NCBI GenBank assembly: GCA_012523465.1
Contig: JAAYIK010000025.1
Span: 62,001 to 126,000 of the forward strand
Length of the DNA stretch: 64,000 nt
Direction: 5' to 3'
DNA from: Lysobacteraceae bacterium
GTDB taxonomy: Bacteria > Pseudomonadota > Gammaproteobacteria > Nitrococcales > AK92
The notes below the pieces were generated by a model. That model was not told the DNA's origin and did no database searches. It saw nothing but the letters and a program-made list of their open reading frames with translations. The position numbers and the translations under genes are program-made. Numbering within the stretch: the stretch's first letter is position 1; the number at the start of each line of letters is the position of its first letter. Shown here one piece after another: positions 17,574 through 27,906 of this stretch.

Positions 17574-18158
17574 GTGCCCGTGCCACGGCTGATCCTCTTC
17601 AACAAGCCCTATCGGGTCCTCTGCCAGTTCACCGATCGCGAGGGCCGGGCCACGCTGGCGGATTACCTGCCGGTGCCCGGCGTCTATGCCGCCGGCCGCC
17701 TTGACTACGACAGCGAGGGGCTGGTGGTGCTGACCGATGACGGTCGCCTGCAGCAGCGCATTGCCCATCCGCGCCATCAGCTGGAGAAGGTCTACTGGGT
17801 GCAAGTCGAAGGCGAGCCCGACGAGGCAGCGCTGGAGCGGCTGCGGCGCGGCGTTGTCCTGCGCGATGGCCCGACCCGGCCGGCACGGGCGCGGCTTATT
17901 GCGCCGCCCGCGCTCTGGCCCCGCGACCCACCGATCCGAGAGCGCAAGAGCATTCCCACCAGCTGGATCGAGCTGGCCTTGCGCGAGGGCCGCAACCGCC
18001 AGGTGCGACGCATGACCGCCGCGGTCGGCCATCCCACGCTGCGCCTGGTGCGAGTCGGCGTCGGCCCCTGGCGGCTAGGCGACCTCCAGCCAGGCCAGTG
18101 GAAAGAGGTCGAGCCGCCGACCCATTGGCGCCTCGCGCCCCGCCGCCGCGGGCGGTAG
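17574..18158 (+). CDS. rluE: 23S rRNA pseudouridine synthase RluE
   Basis: 194 residues of the RsuA/RluB/E/F family without an N-terminal S4 domain, as expected for RluE. The start [14 protein letters not shown] and the catalytic motif [17 protein letters not shown] are family hallmarks; the Asp of GRLDYDSEG is the nucleophile. E. coli RluE modifies U2457 of 23S r[28 protein letters not shown] follows, also conserved. It starts at GTG 17574 (GTG 17580 is possible), 3 bases after the copper-chaperone gene. A strong terminator lies about 94 bases downstream. Confidence 0.92.
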   Translation: MPVPRLILFNKPYRVLCQFTDREGRATLADYLPVPGVYAAGRLDYDSEGLVVLTDDGRLQQRIAHPRHQLEKVYWVQVEGEPDEAALERLRRGVVLRDGPTRPARARLIAPPALWPRDPPIRERKSIPTSWIELALREGRNRQVRRMTAAVGHPTLRLVRVGVGPWRLGDLQPGQWKEVEPPTHWRLAPRRRGR

Positions 18159-18251
18159 CGTGCGTATTTGTCGTTCGAGTCGGGCGGGTGTCGGCGTGTT
18201 CCAGGCGATTGCGCTGGATATTGAAAATGCAGCCAGAATTGCAGGGATCAA

Positions 18252-18284
18252 AAAACCACGTCGGCCGATGGCCGACGTGGTTTT
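18252..18284. terminator. bidirectional rho-independent terminator
   Basis: A perfect 15-bp stem (AAAACCACGTCGGCC / GGCCGACGTGGTTTT) with a 3-nt GAT loop. It carries a T-run on the plus strand and, by symmetry, on the minus strand. It sits between the convergent rluE and carboxylesterase genes and can end both transcripts. Confidence 0.92.
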
Positions 18285-18307
18285 CTCATGATTTTTGGGG
18301 ATCTTGT

Positions 18308-19891
18308 TTAAGAGCTTGGATTATTCCAAATTTTGCAATGGTGATCTTCCTCGAAGTCAGCGCTCGTGATCACCGTTTTCTCAGGTTCGGCGGGGTTTAG
18401 CCAGCGAATTTTGCCGTTAGTGCTTCCAAACTCCGGCCAAATTGCTTCCGCCTCCCCTTGATTGGGATCGCCGGTACGGGCGAAAGCAGTCCAGTATTGA
18501 ACCATGGCGTTGGAAAGCGCAATTTGCGAATCATTCGCTCCGCGTGCCCGCAGGGCTTGCTCGCTGCCTAGTACATACTGGATTTCGAAAGCATGGGCAG
18601 CGCCAAGGTCGAAGCTGACCTCAGGCAGAATGCTGGGAGCATCGCGGTCAGCGAATTCGTAGACATAGACGGGGATGGTGCCTTCCAGCTGTTTTGCTTG
18701 CCGCAAGGCGGTACAGCTGAAAACGCTGTCACCCAACGGTGCAGCGAAGCGACGGCTGGGGTTTTCAAAGTCGGTAGCAGGATAGTAAGTGCTTACCATG
18801 GAAGTCCAACGGCCAAAAAATTTAGACCATTGATCTTCGACATCATCTTCCTCCATTGGGGGAGTTCCATTGAGTTCTTCAAGGGCTATGAATAACGTGA
18901 ACTCGTCGCGATTGCTACCGAGGAGAATAGAATCAACGTTAACTTCGCCTTCTTGCAAAGCCTGGTTAATTGATTTCGGCAGCAGGTCGGGGTGTAAATG
19001 GGGCGTCAGCGAGAGGCCGGCTACGATTGCATCGCCATTGTCGAGAATGGTCTTGACATCCAGTTCACGCAGGCATTGCGGAATATCCCCTGCCGAGTCG
19101 CAACCCACGGCAGCTACGAAATCCTGACCTGCTTGCTCGGCCTCATCCAAGGTGCGGCTGATTGCATCGTACGAGCCGCTTTGGACGATAGCGCGCTGGA
19201 AGAGACCCTGTGCCTTAGGCGATACGACATGCGACAGCACGCTAAGGCCGCCGGCTGATTCACCAAAGATAGTGACGTTGTTTGGATCGCCGCCAAAGGT
19301 TGAGATATTGTCCTGGACCCAGCGCAGCGCTAACTGCTGATCCATCAGGCCATAGTTGCCCGAACCGCCGTCTTGTTCGTTGGTTAAATCCCGATGGGCG
19401 AGAAAGCCGAGCGGGCCCAGGCGATAGTTGATGGTGACGACCACCACACCCTGGGCTACCAAGCGTGAGGGGTCATATTCTGGACCGCCTGAACCAGCAA
19501 CGAATGCGCCGCCATGGATCCAGACCATGACCGGGAAGGGGCCCTCGCCAGCCTTGGGGACGTACACGTTGAGGAAAAGGCAGTCCTCTTCGAGGCTTTC
19601 CGGGCCGAAGGCGCTTTGGTACTGGGGACAGGCGCTGCCGAATTTATCGGCGACCACAATCCCCGTTGGCTTCTCGACCGGCTGGGGTGGCGCGAACCGC
19701 AGTTCGCCTACGGGCGGCTTGGCGTAGCGAATGCCGCGGAAGGCAAGCATGCTGCCTTCGTCGGTTCCCTGATAGTTGCCCATTCTCGGAGCCGGTTTCG
19801 AACTTGAGCCACAGCCAGCCACAGAGGCGGCCAACAGGATCGCCGATGCCAACGCGGTCAGCGGCTTCCAGGCGCCGAATTTGGTTCGCAC
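18308..19891 (-). CDS. type B carboxylesterase lipoprotein
   Basis: About 527 residues of the carboxylesterase/cholinesterase alpha/beta-hydrolase family. The first ~27 residues are a lipoprotein signal with lipobox SVAGC. GGAFVAGSGG (oxyanion hole) and the nucleophile GESAGG are present, EDCLFLNVYVP is the family's N-terminal signature, and a Glu and His in the second half (GSNRDEFTLF; LGAAHAFEIQYVLG) complete the triad. It would hydrolyse ester substrates in the envelope. I use GTG 19891 with GAGGA upstream, which gives a proper signal peptide. Base composition is visibly more AT-rich than the genes on either side, suggesting later acquisition. Confidence 0.9.
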   Translation of the reverse strand: MRTKFGAWKPLTALASAILLAASVAGCGSSSKPAPRMGNYQGTDEGSMLAFRGIRYAKPPVGELRFAPPQPVEKPTGIVVADKFGSACPQYQSAFGPESLEEDCLFLNVYVPKAGEGPFPVMVWIHGGAFVAGSGGPEYDPSRLVAQGVVVVTINYRLGPLGFLAHRDLTNEQDGGSGNYGLMDQQLALRWVQDNISTFGGDPNNVTIFGESAGGLSVLSHVVSPKAQGLFQRAIVQSGSYDAISRTLDEAEQAGQDFVAAVGCDSAGDIPQCLRELDVKTILDNGDAIVAGLSLTPHLHPDLLPKSINQALQEGEVNVDSILLGSNRDEFTLFIALEELNGTPPMEEDDVEDQWSKFFGRWTSMVSTYYPATDFENPSRRFAAPLGDSVFSCTALRQAKQLEGTIPVYVYEFADRDAPSILPEVSFDLGAAHAFEIQYVLGSEQALRARGANDSQIALSNAMVQYWTAFARTGDPNQGEAEAIWPEFGSTNGKIRWLNPAEPEKTVITSADFEEDHHCKIWNNPSS

Positions 19892-19985
19892 TGGGTCATC
19901 CTCCTCATGTTGTCGTTGTTTGCCGAGACGGTGTTGTCGGGGAGAGCGATGCAACTCGGCTCGCATCATGCATCATAACAATAAA

Positions 19986-20004
19986 ACGTCTCTCTACAAG
20001 ACGT
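19986..20004. terminator. ACGTCT/AGACGT hairpin upstream of the esterase gene
   Basis: A 6-bp stem with a 7-nt loop inside an AT-rich spacer, followed by T-rich sequence on both strands (TTTATT on minus). It may end transcripts leaving uvrA or be an operator of the esterase gene, whose promoter must lie in 19892-20000. Confidence 0.45.
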
Positions 20005-20084
20005 ATTTTGTTTTGTTGCTTGTGTTGCTGATTATGAATTGCATCTCTTGATGAGGCTGCAAGGGAGGCAGAATCGCTGGACGG

Positions 20085-20115
20085 CCTGGGCGCGATTCGG
20101 GAGATCGCGCCCAGG
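20085..20115 (-). terminator. 12-bp inverted repeat downstream of uvrA
   Basis: CCTGGGCGCGAT / ATCGCGCCCAGG with a 7-nt loop, starting about 38 bases after the uvrA stop on the minus strand. There is no U-run, so the hairpin probably stabilises the mRNA end or acts with Rho. The weaker A/T-rich hairpin at 19986 lies beyond it. Confidence 0.5.
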
Positions 20116-20152
20116 GGTGGCGACCGGCTCGTCGCTGCTTCGGCGCGACCTA

Positions 20153-23100
20153 TCAGGTCTCGGCTGCGGTTTCGCGGGGAGAGGCTTGCGGCTGGCGCTC
20201 GCGCAGGAACTGGCGCAGGACGCGCCCGGTATGGGTGTCCTGCTCGGCAATCTGCTCCGGCGTGCCGGTGGCGACCAGTTCGCCGCCGCCGGCGCCGCCT
20301 TCCGGTCCCAGGTCGATCAGGTGGTCGGCCTCGGCGATGAGGTCCAGGTTGTGCTCGATCAGCACCACCGTGTGGCCGAGATCCACCAGCTGGTGCAGGA
20401 CGTGGATGAGCTTTTCCACGTCCGCCATGTGCAGGCCCACCGTCGGCTCGTCCAGCACATAGACCGTGTGCGGCGGCTTGCGGCCGCGGAAGTCGGGGCG
20501 GGCCTTGGCCAGCTCGTTGACCAGCTTGATGCGTTGGGCTTCGCCGCCGGAGAGGGTGGGGCTGGGCTGGCCGAGGGTGAGGTAGCCGAGGCCGACATCC
20601 TGCAACAACTTGAGGGCGTGGTGGACCTTGGCGACCGGGCGGAAGAACTCCACCGCTTCGTCCACGCTCATTGCCAGCACCTCGCCCACCGAGCGCCCCT
20701 TGTACAGCACCGAGAGCGTCTCGGGATTGAAGCGCGCGCCATGGCAGAGCTCGCAGTCCACCGTGACGTCGGGTAGGAAGCTCATCTCGATCTTCTTGAC
20801 GCCCTGGCCGTCACAGCCGGGGCAGCGACCGGCGGCCACGTTGAAGGAAAAGCGGCTGGCGTCGTAGCCGCGCAGGCGGGCTTCCTCGGTTTGGGCGAAC
20901 AGCTTGCGGATGTCGTCCCAGAAGCCGATGTAGGTGGCCGGGCAGGAGCGCGGGGTCTTGCCGATCGGGGTCTGGTCGACTTCCAGCACTCGCTGCACTT
21001 CCTGCCAGCCTTCCAGCTTGCTGCAGCCGTTGAGCGCGGCCTTGCCCTTGCTGTCCAGCAGGTGCTTGAGATTGGTGTGCAGCACGCCGTGCACCAGCGA
21101 GCTCTTGCCGGAGCCGGAGACGCCGGTGACGCAGTTGAGCCGGCCCAGCGCGAATTCGACGTCGATTCCCTTGAGGTTGTGCAGGACCGCGCCCCGCAGC
21201 CGCAGCCAGCGTTCCGCGGGCGGCCGGCGTTCGCCGCGCAGAGGGTGGGGCAGCGGCTGCGCCAGGTAACGCCCGGTGATGGAGTCCGGGTTGGCGAGCA
21301 GCTGGTCGAGGCTGCCGGCGGCCACCACTTCGCCGCCTAGCCTGCCAGCGCCCGGGCCCAGGTCGATGACGTGCTCGGCGCGGCGGATGGTGTCCTCGTC
21401 GTGCTCGACCACGACGATGGTGTTGCCCTTGCCTTCCAGCCTGCCTAGGGTCTCCAGCAGCATGCGGTTGTCACGCGGATGCAGGCCGATGGTGGGCTCG
21501 TCCATCACGTAGCAGACGCCCTGCAGGTTGGAGCCGAGCTGGGCGGCAAGGCGGATGCGCTGCGCCTCGCCGCCGGAGAGGGTGGGGGCAGCGCGGTCCA
21601 GGGTGAGGTAGCCTAGGCCCACCTCTTGCAGGAAGGCCAGACGGCTGCGCAGCTCGGGCAGGATGTCGCGGGCGATCTCGCGCTCGCGGCCCTTAAGCTC
21701 CAGCGCAGCGAACAGCCTGGCGGCTTCCTCCACCGATAGCGCGGTGTAGGCGTCGATGGTGCGGCCCTGGAAGCGGACCGCAAGCGCGGTGGGGTTGAGC
21801 CGCTTGCCCTGGCAGGCAGGACAGACGCGCGTCGTCTCCAACTCGTGCCAGGCCGCTTCCTCGCCGGTCTGCTCGGCGTCGAAGCCGGCGATCTCCTCGC
21901 CGGTGCCGTAGCAGCTTTGGCACCAACCGTGCTTGGAGTTGTAGGAGAACAGTCGCGGGTCGAGCTCGGGGAAGCTGCGGTGACAGCGCGGGCAGGCACG
22001 CTTGGTGGAGAACAGCTGCTCGTCCTCCGCCGCAGCCAGCTTGAGCATGCCCTTGCCGTAGTCCAGGGCGCGTCGCAGCAAGGTTCGCAGCTGGTCTTCG
22101 TGACGCGGGTCGACCACCAGCTCGCCCAGCGGCAGGTCGATGTCATGCTCCTGGTAGCGGTCCAGCCGCGGCCAGTTGGCGGTTGGCAGCAGCGCGCCGT
22201 CCACCCGCAGCTCCGCGAAGCCCTTGCCGGCGGCCCACTTCGCCAGGTCGGTGTAGTAGCCCTTGCGAGCCACCACCAGCGGCGCGAACAGCCGCACCCG
22301 CTGGCCGCGGTAGGTGGCGAGGATGTGGGCGACGATGCTATCCAGGCTTTGCGATTCGATGGGCAGCTGGCAGTCCGGGCAATGCTGGACGCCCAGCTTA
22401 ACGAATAGCAGCCGCAGGAAGTGATAGATCTCGGTCATGGTGGCGACCGTGCTCTTGCGGCCGCCGCGGCTGGTACGCTGCTCGATGGCGACGGTGGGCG
22501 GAATGCCGTAGATGGCGTCCACGTCCGGGCGCGCGGCCGGCTGCACGAACTGGCGGGCGTAGGCGTTCAGCGATTCCAGGTAGCGGCGCTGGCCTTCGTT
22601 GAAGAGGATGTCGAACGCCAGCGTGCTCTTGCCAGAGCCGGACAGGCCGGTGATGACGGTGAATCGTTCTCGCGGGATGCGCACGTCGATGCCCTTGAGG
22701 TTGTGCTCGCGGGCGTTGCGGATCTCAATGGTCGGCGCCGGCCGGTAGCGGGCCGGCGCCTCTGCCGCCTGGGGCAGCGCAGCCAGCCTGGTCTGCCGCA
22801 AATACTCGCGCAGGGCCTGGCCGGTGTGGCTGGCGGCGCAGTCGACGATGGCCTCCGGCGGGCCGGCGAATACCAGCTCGCCGCCCGCGTCGCCTCCCTC
22901 AGGGCCGAGATCGATGAGCCAGTCGGCGCTGGCGATCACGTCCAGGTTGTGCTCGATTACCAGCAGCGAATGGCCCTGCTCCAGCAGGCGCCGGAAGGCG
23001 GCAAGCAGCACCCGAACGTCGTCGAAATGCAGGCCGGTTGTGGGCTCGTCGAGTAGGAATAGCAGCCGCTGGCGCTTGCCGCGGCCGCTGCTCTTGGCCA

Positions 23101-25660
23101 GGTGGCCGGCCAGCTTGAGGCGCTGCGCCTCGCCGCCGGAGAGCGTGGGAACCGGCTGGCCCAGGGTCATGTAACCGAGGCCCACCGCCTGCAGCGGCTC
23201 CAGGCTGCGCAGCACGTCCGGGTAGTCGCGGAAGAAGGTGCAGGCCTCGTTGACCGTCATCGCCAGCACGTCGGCGATGGACTTGGGATCGCTGTCAACG
23301 CCGGCCGAGGGCGCCAACTTGATCTCCAGCACCTCGGGGCGATAGCGGCGGCCGTCGCAGTCCGGGCAGCGCAGGTAGACGTCGGAGAGGAACTGCATCT
23401 CGACGTGCTCGAAGCCGTTGCCGGTGCAGGTCGGGCAGCGTCCCTGGCCGCTGTTGAAACTGAAGGTGCCGGCGGTGTAGCCGCGCGCGATCGCTTCGGG
23501 TTCCTTGGCGAAGGCCTTGCGGATGGCGTCGAAGGCGCCGACGTAGCTGGCCGGGTTGGAGCGAGTGGTCTTGCCGATGGGCGACTGATCCACCAGCACC
23601 ACGCCATCGATGTGCTCGTCGCCGAGCAGCTCGCGATGGGCGCCGGGCGGATCCTGCGGGTTGCCCTTGCGTTTGGCGAGGGCGTTGTAGAGCACATCCT
23701 GCATCAGGGTGGACTTGCCGGAGCCGGACACGCCGGTCAGGCAGACCAGGCGCTGCAGCGGGATGCGGACATCGATGTCCTTCAGGTTGTGCTCGCTGAC
23801 CCCGCGCAGCTCCAGCCATTGTGTAGGCGCGGGCAGCGCGCGGCGCGGCGGGGCGACGCGGCGGCGGCCGCTGAGGTAGTCGGCGGTAAGCGTGTTGGCC
23901 TGCAGCAGCTCGCGCGGCGTGCCGTAGAAGACGATGCGGCCGCCCTGCTCGCCGGGGCCAGGGCCGATGTCAAGGATGCGGTCGGCGGCTAGCATCACCT
24001 GGGGGTCGTGCTCCACCACCAGCAGGGTGTTGCCGGCGTCACGCAGGCGCAGCATGACCTCGTTGATGCGGGCCATGTCGCGCGGGTGCAGGCCGATGGA
24101 GGGCTCGTCCAGCACGAACAGGGTGTTGACCAACGAGGTGCCTAGCGCCGTGGTGAGGTTGATGCGCTGGACCTCGCCGCCGGAAAGGGTGCGGGATTGG
24201 CGATCCAGGTTGAGGTATCCCAGGCCGACCTCGCACAGATAGCGCAGGCGGGTGCGGATGCCGTCGAGCAGGATCTCGGCCGCTTCGTCCAGCGGCGCCG
24301 GTAGCTCGACCCGCTCGAAGAACTGCCGCAGCCGCTGCAGCGGCAGCAGCATCAGGTCGTGCAGCGACATGCCGGGCAGACGGCGGAAGACCTCGTCCGG
24401 CAACTGGCAGCCGATCGGACGGAAGCGCTGACTGGGGTCGATCACCGCCTCGGCGTCGGCCAGGCTGCCGATCCGCCACAGCAGCGCGTCGGGCTTGAGG
24501 CGCGCGCCGCCGCAGGCGGTGCAGGTGTCATAGGAGCGGTACTTGGAGAGCAGTACCCGCACGTGCATCTTGTAGCTCTTGCTCTCCAGATACTCGAAGT
24601 ATCTGGCGACGCCGTACCAGGCCTTGTACCAGCCCTTGCCTTCACCCTCGATCACCCAGCGCTTGTGCTCTGCGGACAGCTCGCGCCAGGGTACGTCGAT
24701 GGGCACGCCCTTGGCCTTGGCGAACTTGAGCAGATCGCGTTGGCATTCGGCGCCGGCCTTGCCGGAGAAGGCACGGATGGCGCCTTGGGCGAGGCTCAGC
24801 GACTCATCCGGGATCACCAGCCGATAGTCGATGCCCATGGTGCGGCCGAAGCCGCGGCAGGTTTCGCAGGCGCCCAGGGGCGAGTTGAAGGAGAACAGGC
24901 TCTGGTTAGGCGGCGAGTAGGAGATGTCGCAGGCGGCGCAGTGCAGCTCGGAGGAGAACTGCCAGCTGGCCTCGACCTCGCGGGCGCTGTTGAGCAGGTG
25001 GACGCAGACCCGGCCCCGCCCCAGCCGCAGCGCCGTCTCCAGGGCTTCGATCAGGCGGCCGCGATTGTCCGGCCCCAGCCGCAGCCGATCCTGGACGATC
25101 TCGATCCGGTCGTCGCTCTCGGCGTGAACGCGGGTGTAGCCCTGCTTGCTGAGCTCGGCACGGATCTCCGCCAATGACATCGAGGCCGGCACCGGGACGG
25201 TGAAGGTCACCATCACCCGCTGGCCCTCGGCCTGCGCCAGCAGTTGGGCGTAGATGCTGTCCGGCGTGTCGTGCTGCACCCGGTTGCCGCAGCCGCGGCA
25301 GTACAGCGTGGCCGTGCGGGCGAACAGCAGCTTCAGGTGGTCGTTGAGCTCGGTCATGGTGCCCACGGTGGAGCGCGAGCTCCTGACCGGGTTGGTCTGG
25401 TCAATGGCGATGGCCGGCGGAATGCCCTCGATGCGGTCCACTGCCGGCTTGTCCATGCGGTCGAGGAACTGCCGGGCATAGGGCGAGAAGGTCTCGACGT
25501 AGCGGCGCTGGCCTTCGGAATAGACCGTGTCGAAGGCCAGCGAGGACTTGCCAGAGCCGGACACCCCGGTCACCACGATTAGCTCGCCCAGCGGCAGCTC
25601 GAGGTCGAGGTTCTTCAGATTGTTCTGGCGCGCGCCTTGGATGCGGATACTGTCGGACAT
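20153..25660 (-). CDS. uvrA: double-length UvrA (two fused excinuclease A modules)
   Basis: 1835 residues, about twice the usual ~940. Two complete UvrA-like modules are fused: residues 1-~970 and ~975-1835. Each module has two ATPase sites, so four Walker A motifs occur: GVSGSGKSS (Lys38), GVSGSGKST (~645), GLSGSGKST (~1007) and GVSGSGKSS (~1513). Several Cys-x2-Cys zinc-finger pairs are present (CTACGG, CPTCTG..CPDCDG, CPACQG, CPGCDG..CELCHG). LSGGE signatures and DEP Walker B motifs are intact. A UvrA dimer is the damage sensor of nucleotide-excision repair; a fused dimer in one chain would reproduce it. A normal single uvrA probably exists elsewhere. No LexA box was recognised. Confidence 0.93.
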   Translation of the reverse strand: MSDSIRIQGARQNNLKNLDLELPLGELIVVTGVSGSGKSSLAFDTVYSEGQRRYVETFSPYARQFLDRMDKPAVDRIEGIPPAIAIDQTNPVRSSRSTVGTMTELNDHLKLLFARTATLYCRGCGNRVQHDTPDSIYAQLLAQAEGQRVMVTFTVPVPASMSLAEIRAELSKQGYTRVHAESDDRIEIVQDRLRLGPDNRGRLIEALETALRLGRGRVCVHLLNSAREVEASWQFSSELHCAACDISYSPPNQSLFSFNSPLGACETCRGFGRTMGIDYRLVIPDESLSLAQGAIRAFSGKAGAECQRDLLKFAKAKGVPIDVPWRELSAEHKRWVIEGEGKGWYKAWYGVARYFEYLESKSYKMHVRVLLSKYRSYDTCTACGGARLKPDALLWRIGSLADAEAVIDPSQRFRPIGCQLPDEVFRRLPGMSLHDLMLLPLQRLRQFFERVELPAPLDEAAEILLDGIRTRLRYLCEVGLGYLNLDRQSRTLSGGEVQRINLTTALGTSLVNTLFVLDEPSIGLHPRDMARINEVMLRLRDAGNTLLVVEHDPQVMLAADRILDIGPGPGEQGGRIVFYGTPRELLQANTLTADYLSGRRRVAPPRRALPAPTQWLELRGVSEHNLKDIDVRIPLQRLVCLTGVSGSGKSTLMQDVLYNALAKRKGNPQDPPGAHRELLGDEHIDGVVLVDQSPIGKTTRSNPASYVGAFDAIRKAFAKEPEAIARGYTAGTFSFNSGQGRCPTCTGNGFEHVEMQFLSDVYLRCPDCDGRRYRPEVLEIKLAPSAGVDSDPKSIADVLAMTVNEACTFFRDYPDVLRSLEPLQAVGLGYMTLGQPVPTLSGGEAQRLKLAGHLAKSSGRGKRQRLLFLLDEPTTGLHFDDVRVLLAAFRRLLEQGHSLLVIEHNLDVIASADWLIDLGPEGGDAGGELVFAGPPEAIVDCAASHTGQALREYLRQTRLAALPQAAEAPARYRPAPTIEIRNAREHNLKGIDVRIPRERFTVITGLSGSGKSTLAFDILFNEGQRRYLESLNAYARQFVQPAARPDVDAIYGIPPTVAIEQRTSRGGRKSTVATMTEIYHFLRLLFVKLGVQHCPDCQLPIESQSLDSIVAHILATYRGQRVRLFAPLVVARKGYYTDLAKWAAGKGFAELRVDGALLPTANWPRLDRYQEHDIDLPLGELVVDPRHEDQLRTLLRRALDYGKGMLKLAAAEDEQLFSTKRACPRCHRSFPELDPRLFSYNSKHGWCQSCYGTGEEIAGFDAEQTGEEAAWHELETTRVCPACQGKRLNPTALAVRFQGRTIDAYTALSVEEAARLFAALELKGREREIARDILPELRSRLAFLQEVGLGYLTLDRAAPTLSGGEAQRIRLAAQLGSNLQGVCYVMDEPTIGLHPRDNRMLLETLGRLEGKGNTIVVVEHDEDTIRRAEHVIDLGPGAGRLGGEVVAAGSLDQLLANPDSITGRYLAQPLPHPLRGERRPPAERWLRLRGAVLHNLKGIDVEFALGRLNCVTGVSGSGKSSLVHGVLHTNLKHLLDSKGKAALNGCSKLEGWQEVQRVLEVDQTPIGKTPRSCPATYIGFWDDIRKLFAQTEEARLRGYDASRFSFNVAAGRCPGCDGQGVKKIEMSFLPDVTVDCELCHGARFNPETLSVLYKGRSVGEVLAMSVDEAVEFFRPVAKVHHALKLLQDVGLGYLTLGQPSPTLSGGEAQRIKLVNELAKARPDFRGRKPPHTVYVLDEPTVGLHMADVEKLIHVLHQLVDLGHTVVLIEHNLDLIAEADHLIDLGPEGGAGGGELVATGTPEQIAEQDTHTGRVLRQFLRERQPQASPRETAAET

Positions 25661-25778
25661 CGGCTCGTGATCGGTTTGGGTGGCCTGGGACGGCGCATTC
25701 TACAAGGCGCCGGGCAGTCTGACCGAGAATCGCGGCCCCGAGTTCAGGATCGCCGCCGGCGGCGGGCAGCCCTCGGCT

Positions 25779-26252
25779 TCAAGCGCGAGCGCGTTTTTTC
25801 TCCGCCAGTCGCCAGCGGGCGATGACGTGTTGCCTCATGCGACGCCTGGGAACGCTGTCTTTGGGCACCGCGTAGTGGCTCACCGTGATGCCCCGCTCGC
25901 GCATCTTGCTGCGGTCGCCGACCAGCAGCGGATGCCAGGGGGGCAGCGGCTTGCCCTGGTGGAGGCGGCGGTAGGCGCAGGTTTCCGGTAGCCAGTCGTA
26001 CTGCGGCACGGTGGTCGGGGTCAGCTGGTGGCAGGTGGGGACTTTCTTCAGCCGGTTGGGATAGTCCCGGCAGCGCACGGTTTCGATGTCCAGCAGTCGG
26101 CAGGCGATGCCGTAGACGGTGACTACCCCGTCCTCGACGTAGCGTTTTAGGCAGCACTGGCCGCAGCCGTCGCACAGGGCTTCCCATTCCTTGCGGTTTA
26201 GTTCTCCCAGAGAGTAGCGTTCCCAGAAGCGTTCACGCACGGCTTGCTCCAT
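25779..26252 (-). CDS. ycgN: YcgN family cysteine-cluster protein
   Basis: 157 residues of UPF0260. It starts FWERYSLGELNRKEWEALCDGCGQCCLKR and continues with clusters of Cys (CRLLD, CRDYP, CHQLTP, CAYRRL), consistent with metal or Fe-S binding. The cellular function is unknown. The ATG at 26252 gives the family N-terminus MEQAVRERFWERY; upstream codons are low-complexity. It lies between uvrA and comM on the same strand. Confidence 0.92.
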   Translation of the reverse strand: MEQAVRERFWERYSLGELNRKEWEALCDGCGQCCLKRYVEDGVVTVYGIACRLLDIETVRCRDYPNRLKKVPTCHQLTPTTVPQYDWLPETCAYRRLHQGKPLPPWHPLLVGDRSKMRERGITVSHYAVPKDSVPRRRMRQHVIARWRLAEKKRARA

Positions 26253-26332
26253 GTCAAAGCCGCCGGGCGCGGGTAGGCGCGTCCAGCGGGAGTCCGATGC
26301 ACGGGGACTGCCGAAGCGAAAGCTGCAGACGC

Positions 26333-27823
26333 TCAGGCTAAGCCGGGCAGGCGGCGGTAGCCGATCGCTTCGAGCAGGTGGTTGGATTGGATGGCCTCGC
26401 TGGCCTCCAGGTCGGCAATGGTGCGCGCTACCCGCAATATGCGGTGATAGCTGCGGGCCGACAGGCGCAGCCGCTCGGCGGCTTGATCCAGCAGCTGTTG
26501 GCATGCCTGGTCGAGACGACAGGCCGCCTCCAGCTGCCGCCCGCTCAGCTCGGCGTTCACCGCGCCGCGCGCCAGCTGGCGCTCCCGGGCGGCGATGACT
26601 CGCTGGCGCACCGTTGCGCTGTCCTCGCCTGGCGGTGCCGAGCGCAAGACCGGCGCCGGCAGACGGGGGACTTCCACGATGAGGTCGATTCTATCCAAAA
26701 GCGGGCCGGAAAGCCGGCCGCGGTAGCGGGCCACTTGCTCGGCGGTGCAGCGGCAGCGGCCGTTGGGGTCGCCGAAGAAGCCGCAGGGGCAGGGGTTCAT
26801 GGCCGCCACCAGCTGGAAGCGGGCTGGGTACTCCACCCGCGCCGCGGCCCGGGAGATGGCCACCTTGCCGGTTTCCAGCGGCTCGCGCAGCGCCTCCAGG
26901 GCGCGGCGACTGAACTCGGGCAGCTCGTCAAGGAACAGCACGCCGCAATGGGCCAGCGAGATCTCGCCCGGTTTGGGGCGGATGCCGCCGCCGATCAGGG
27001 CCACATCCGAGCTGCTGTGGTGCGGCGCGCGCAGCGGCCGGCACCCCCACTGCGAGGGGTGGAAGCCGTATTCGCTGACCGAGGCGACGGCCGCCGCTTC
27101 CAGCCGTTCCCGCTCGGTCATGGGAGGGAGGATGCCGGGCAGGCGCGCCGCCAGCATGCTCTTGCCGGTGCCCGGGGGACCGACCAGCAGCAGCGAATGG
27201 CCGCCAGCGGCGGCGATCTCCAGCGCCCGCTTGGCAGGTCGCTGGCCTTTGACGTCGGCCAGATCCGGCCAATCGGGCTGGGAGAGCCTCGCCGGCGGCG
27301 CGGCCGGCGTGAGTTTGCCAGTCCCGGCAAGATGGGCGCAGACCTCCAGCAGGTGGGCGGCGCCGTAGGTGTCTGCGTGGACCAGGGCGCCCTCGCCAGC
27401 GCTGCTTCTGGGGACGATCAGCCGGCGCTGCGCGGCGCGGGCCTGGATGGCCATGGGCAGCACGCCGGCGACGGGGCGCAGCGAGCCGTCCAGGCCGAGC
27501 TCGCCAGCGAACTCGTAGCCGTCCAGATCCGCCTTGAGCTGGCCGCTGGCTTTGAGGATGCCCAGCGCGATGGGGAGATCGAAACGGCCGCCTTCCTTGG
27601 GCAGATCGGCCGGCGCCAGGTTGACGGTGATGCGCCGCTGGGGGAACTCGAAGCCGCAGTTGAGCAGCGCCGCCCGTACCCTGTCCTTGCTCTCGCGCAC
27701 GGTCGCCTCCGGCAGGCCGACGATCGAGAGCGACGGCAAGCCGTTGGCCAAGTGTACTTCCACGGCTACGGCGGGCGCATCGATGCCGACAGCCGCCCGG
27801 CTTTGGATGACCGCCAATGCCAT
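26333..27823 (-). CDS. comM: YifB/ComM Mg-chelatase-like AAA+ ATPase
   Basis: 496 residues, the normal length. The N-terminal Lon-protease-like domain ([52 protein letters not shown]) is followed by an AAA+ core with Walker [12 protein letters not shown] and Walker [12 protein letters not shown]. The C-terminal Mg-chelatase-like part ends [17 protein letters not shown]. ComM is a hexameric helicase that extends branch migration during natural transformation in several gammaproteobacteria. It is divergent from the histidine-kinase gene, with an 83-base shared promoter gap. Confidence 0.94.
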   Translation of the reverse strand: MALAVIQSRAAVGIDAPAVAVEVHLANGLPSLSIVGLPEATVRESKDRVRAALLNCGFEFPQRRITVNLAPADLPKEGGRFDLPIALGILKASGQLKADLDGYEFAGELGLDGSLRPVAGVLPMAIQARAAQRRLIVPRSSAGEGALVHADTYGAAHLLEVCAHLAGTGKLTPAAPPARLSQPDWPDLADVKGQRPAKRALEIAAAGGHSLLLVGPPGTGKSMLAARLPGILPPMTERERLEAAAVASVSEYGFHPSQWGCRPLRAPHHSSSDVALIGGGIRPKPGEISLAHCGVLFLDELPEFSRRALEALREPLETGKVAISRAAARVEYPARFQLVAAMNPCPCGFFGDPNGRCRCTAEQVARYRGRLSGPLLDRIDLIVEVPRLPAPVLRSAPPGEDSATVRQRVIAARERQLARGAVNAELSGRQLEAACRLDQACQQLLDQAAERLRLSARSYHRILRVARTIADLEASEAIQSNHLLEAIGYRRLPGLA

Positions 27824-27906
27824 GCTGCTCCTTCCCTGAAGTCCTGTAGTTTTCCATGGGAGGCCGCGCCTCGTGCCAGGCCCCCGGTAGTCTATGATTA
27901 TGCCTG

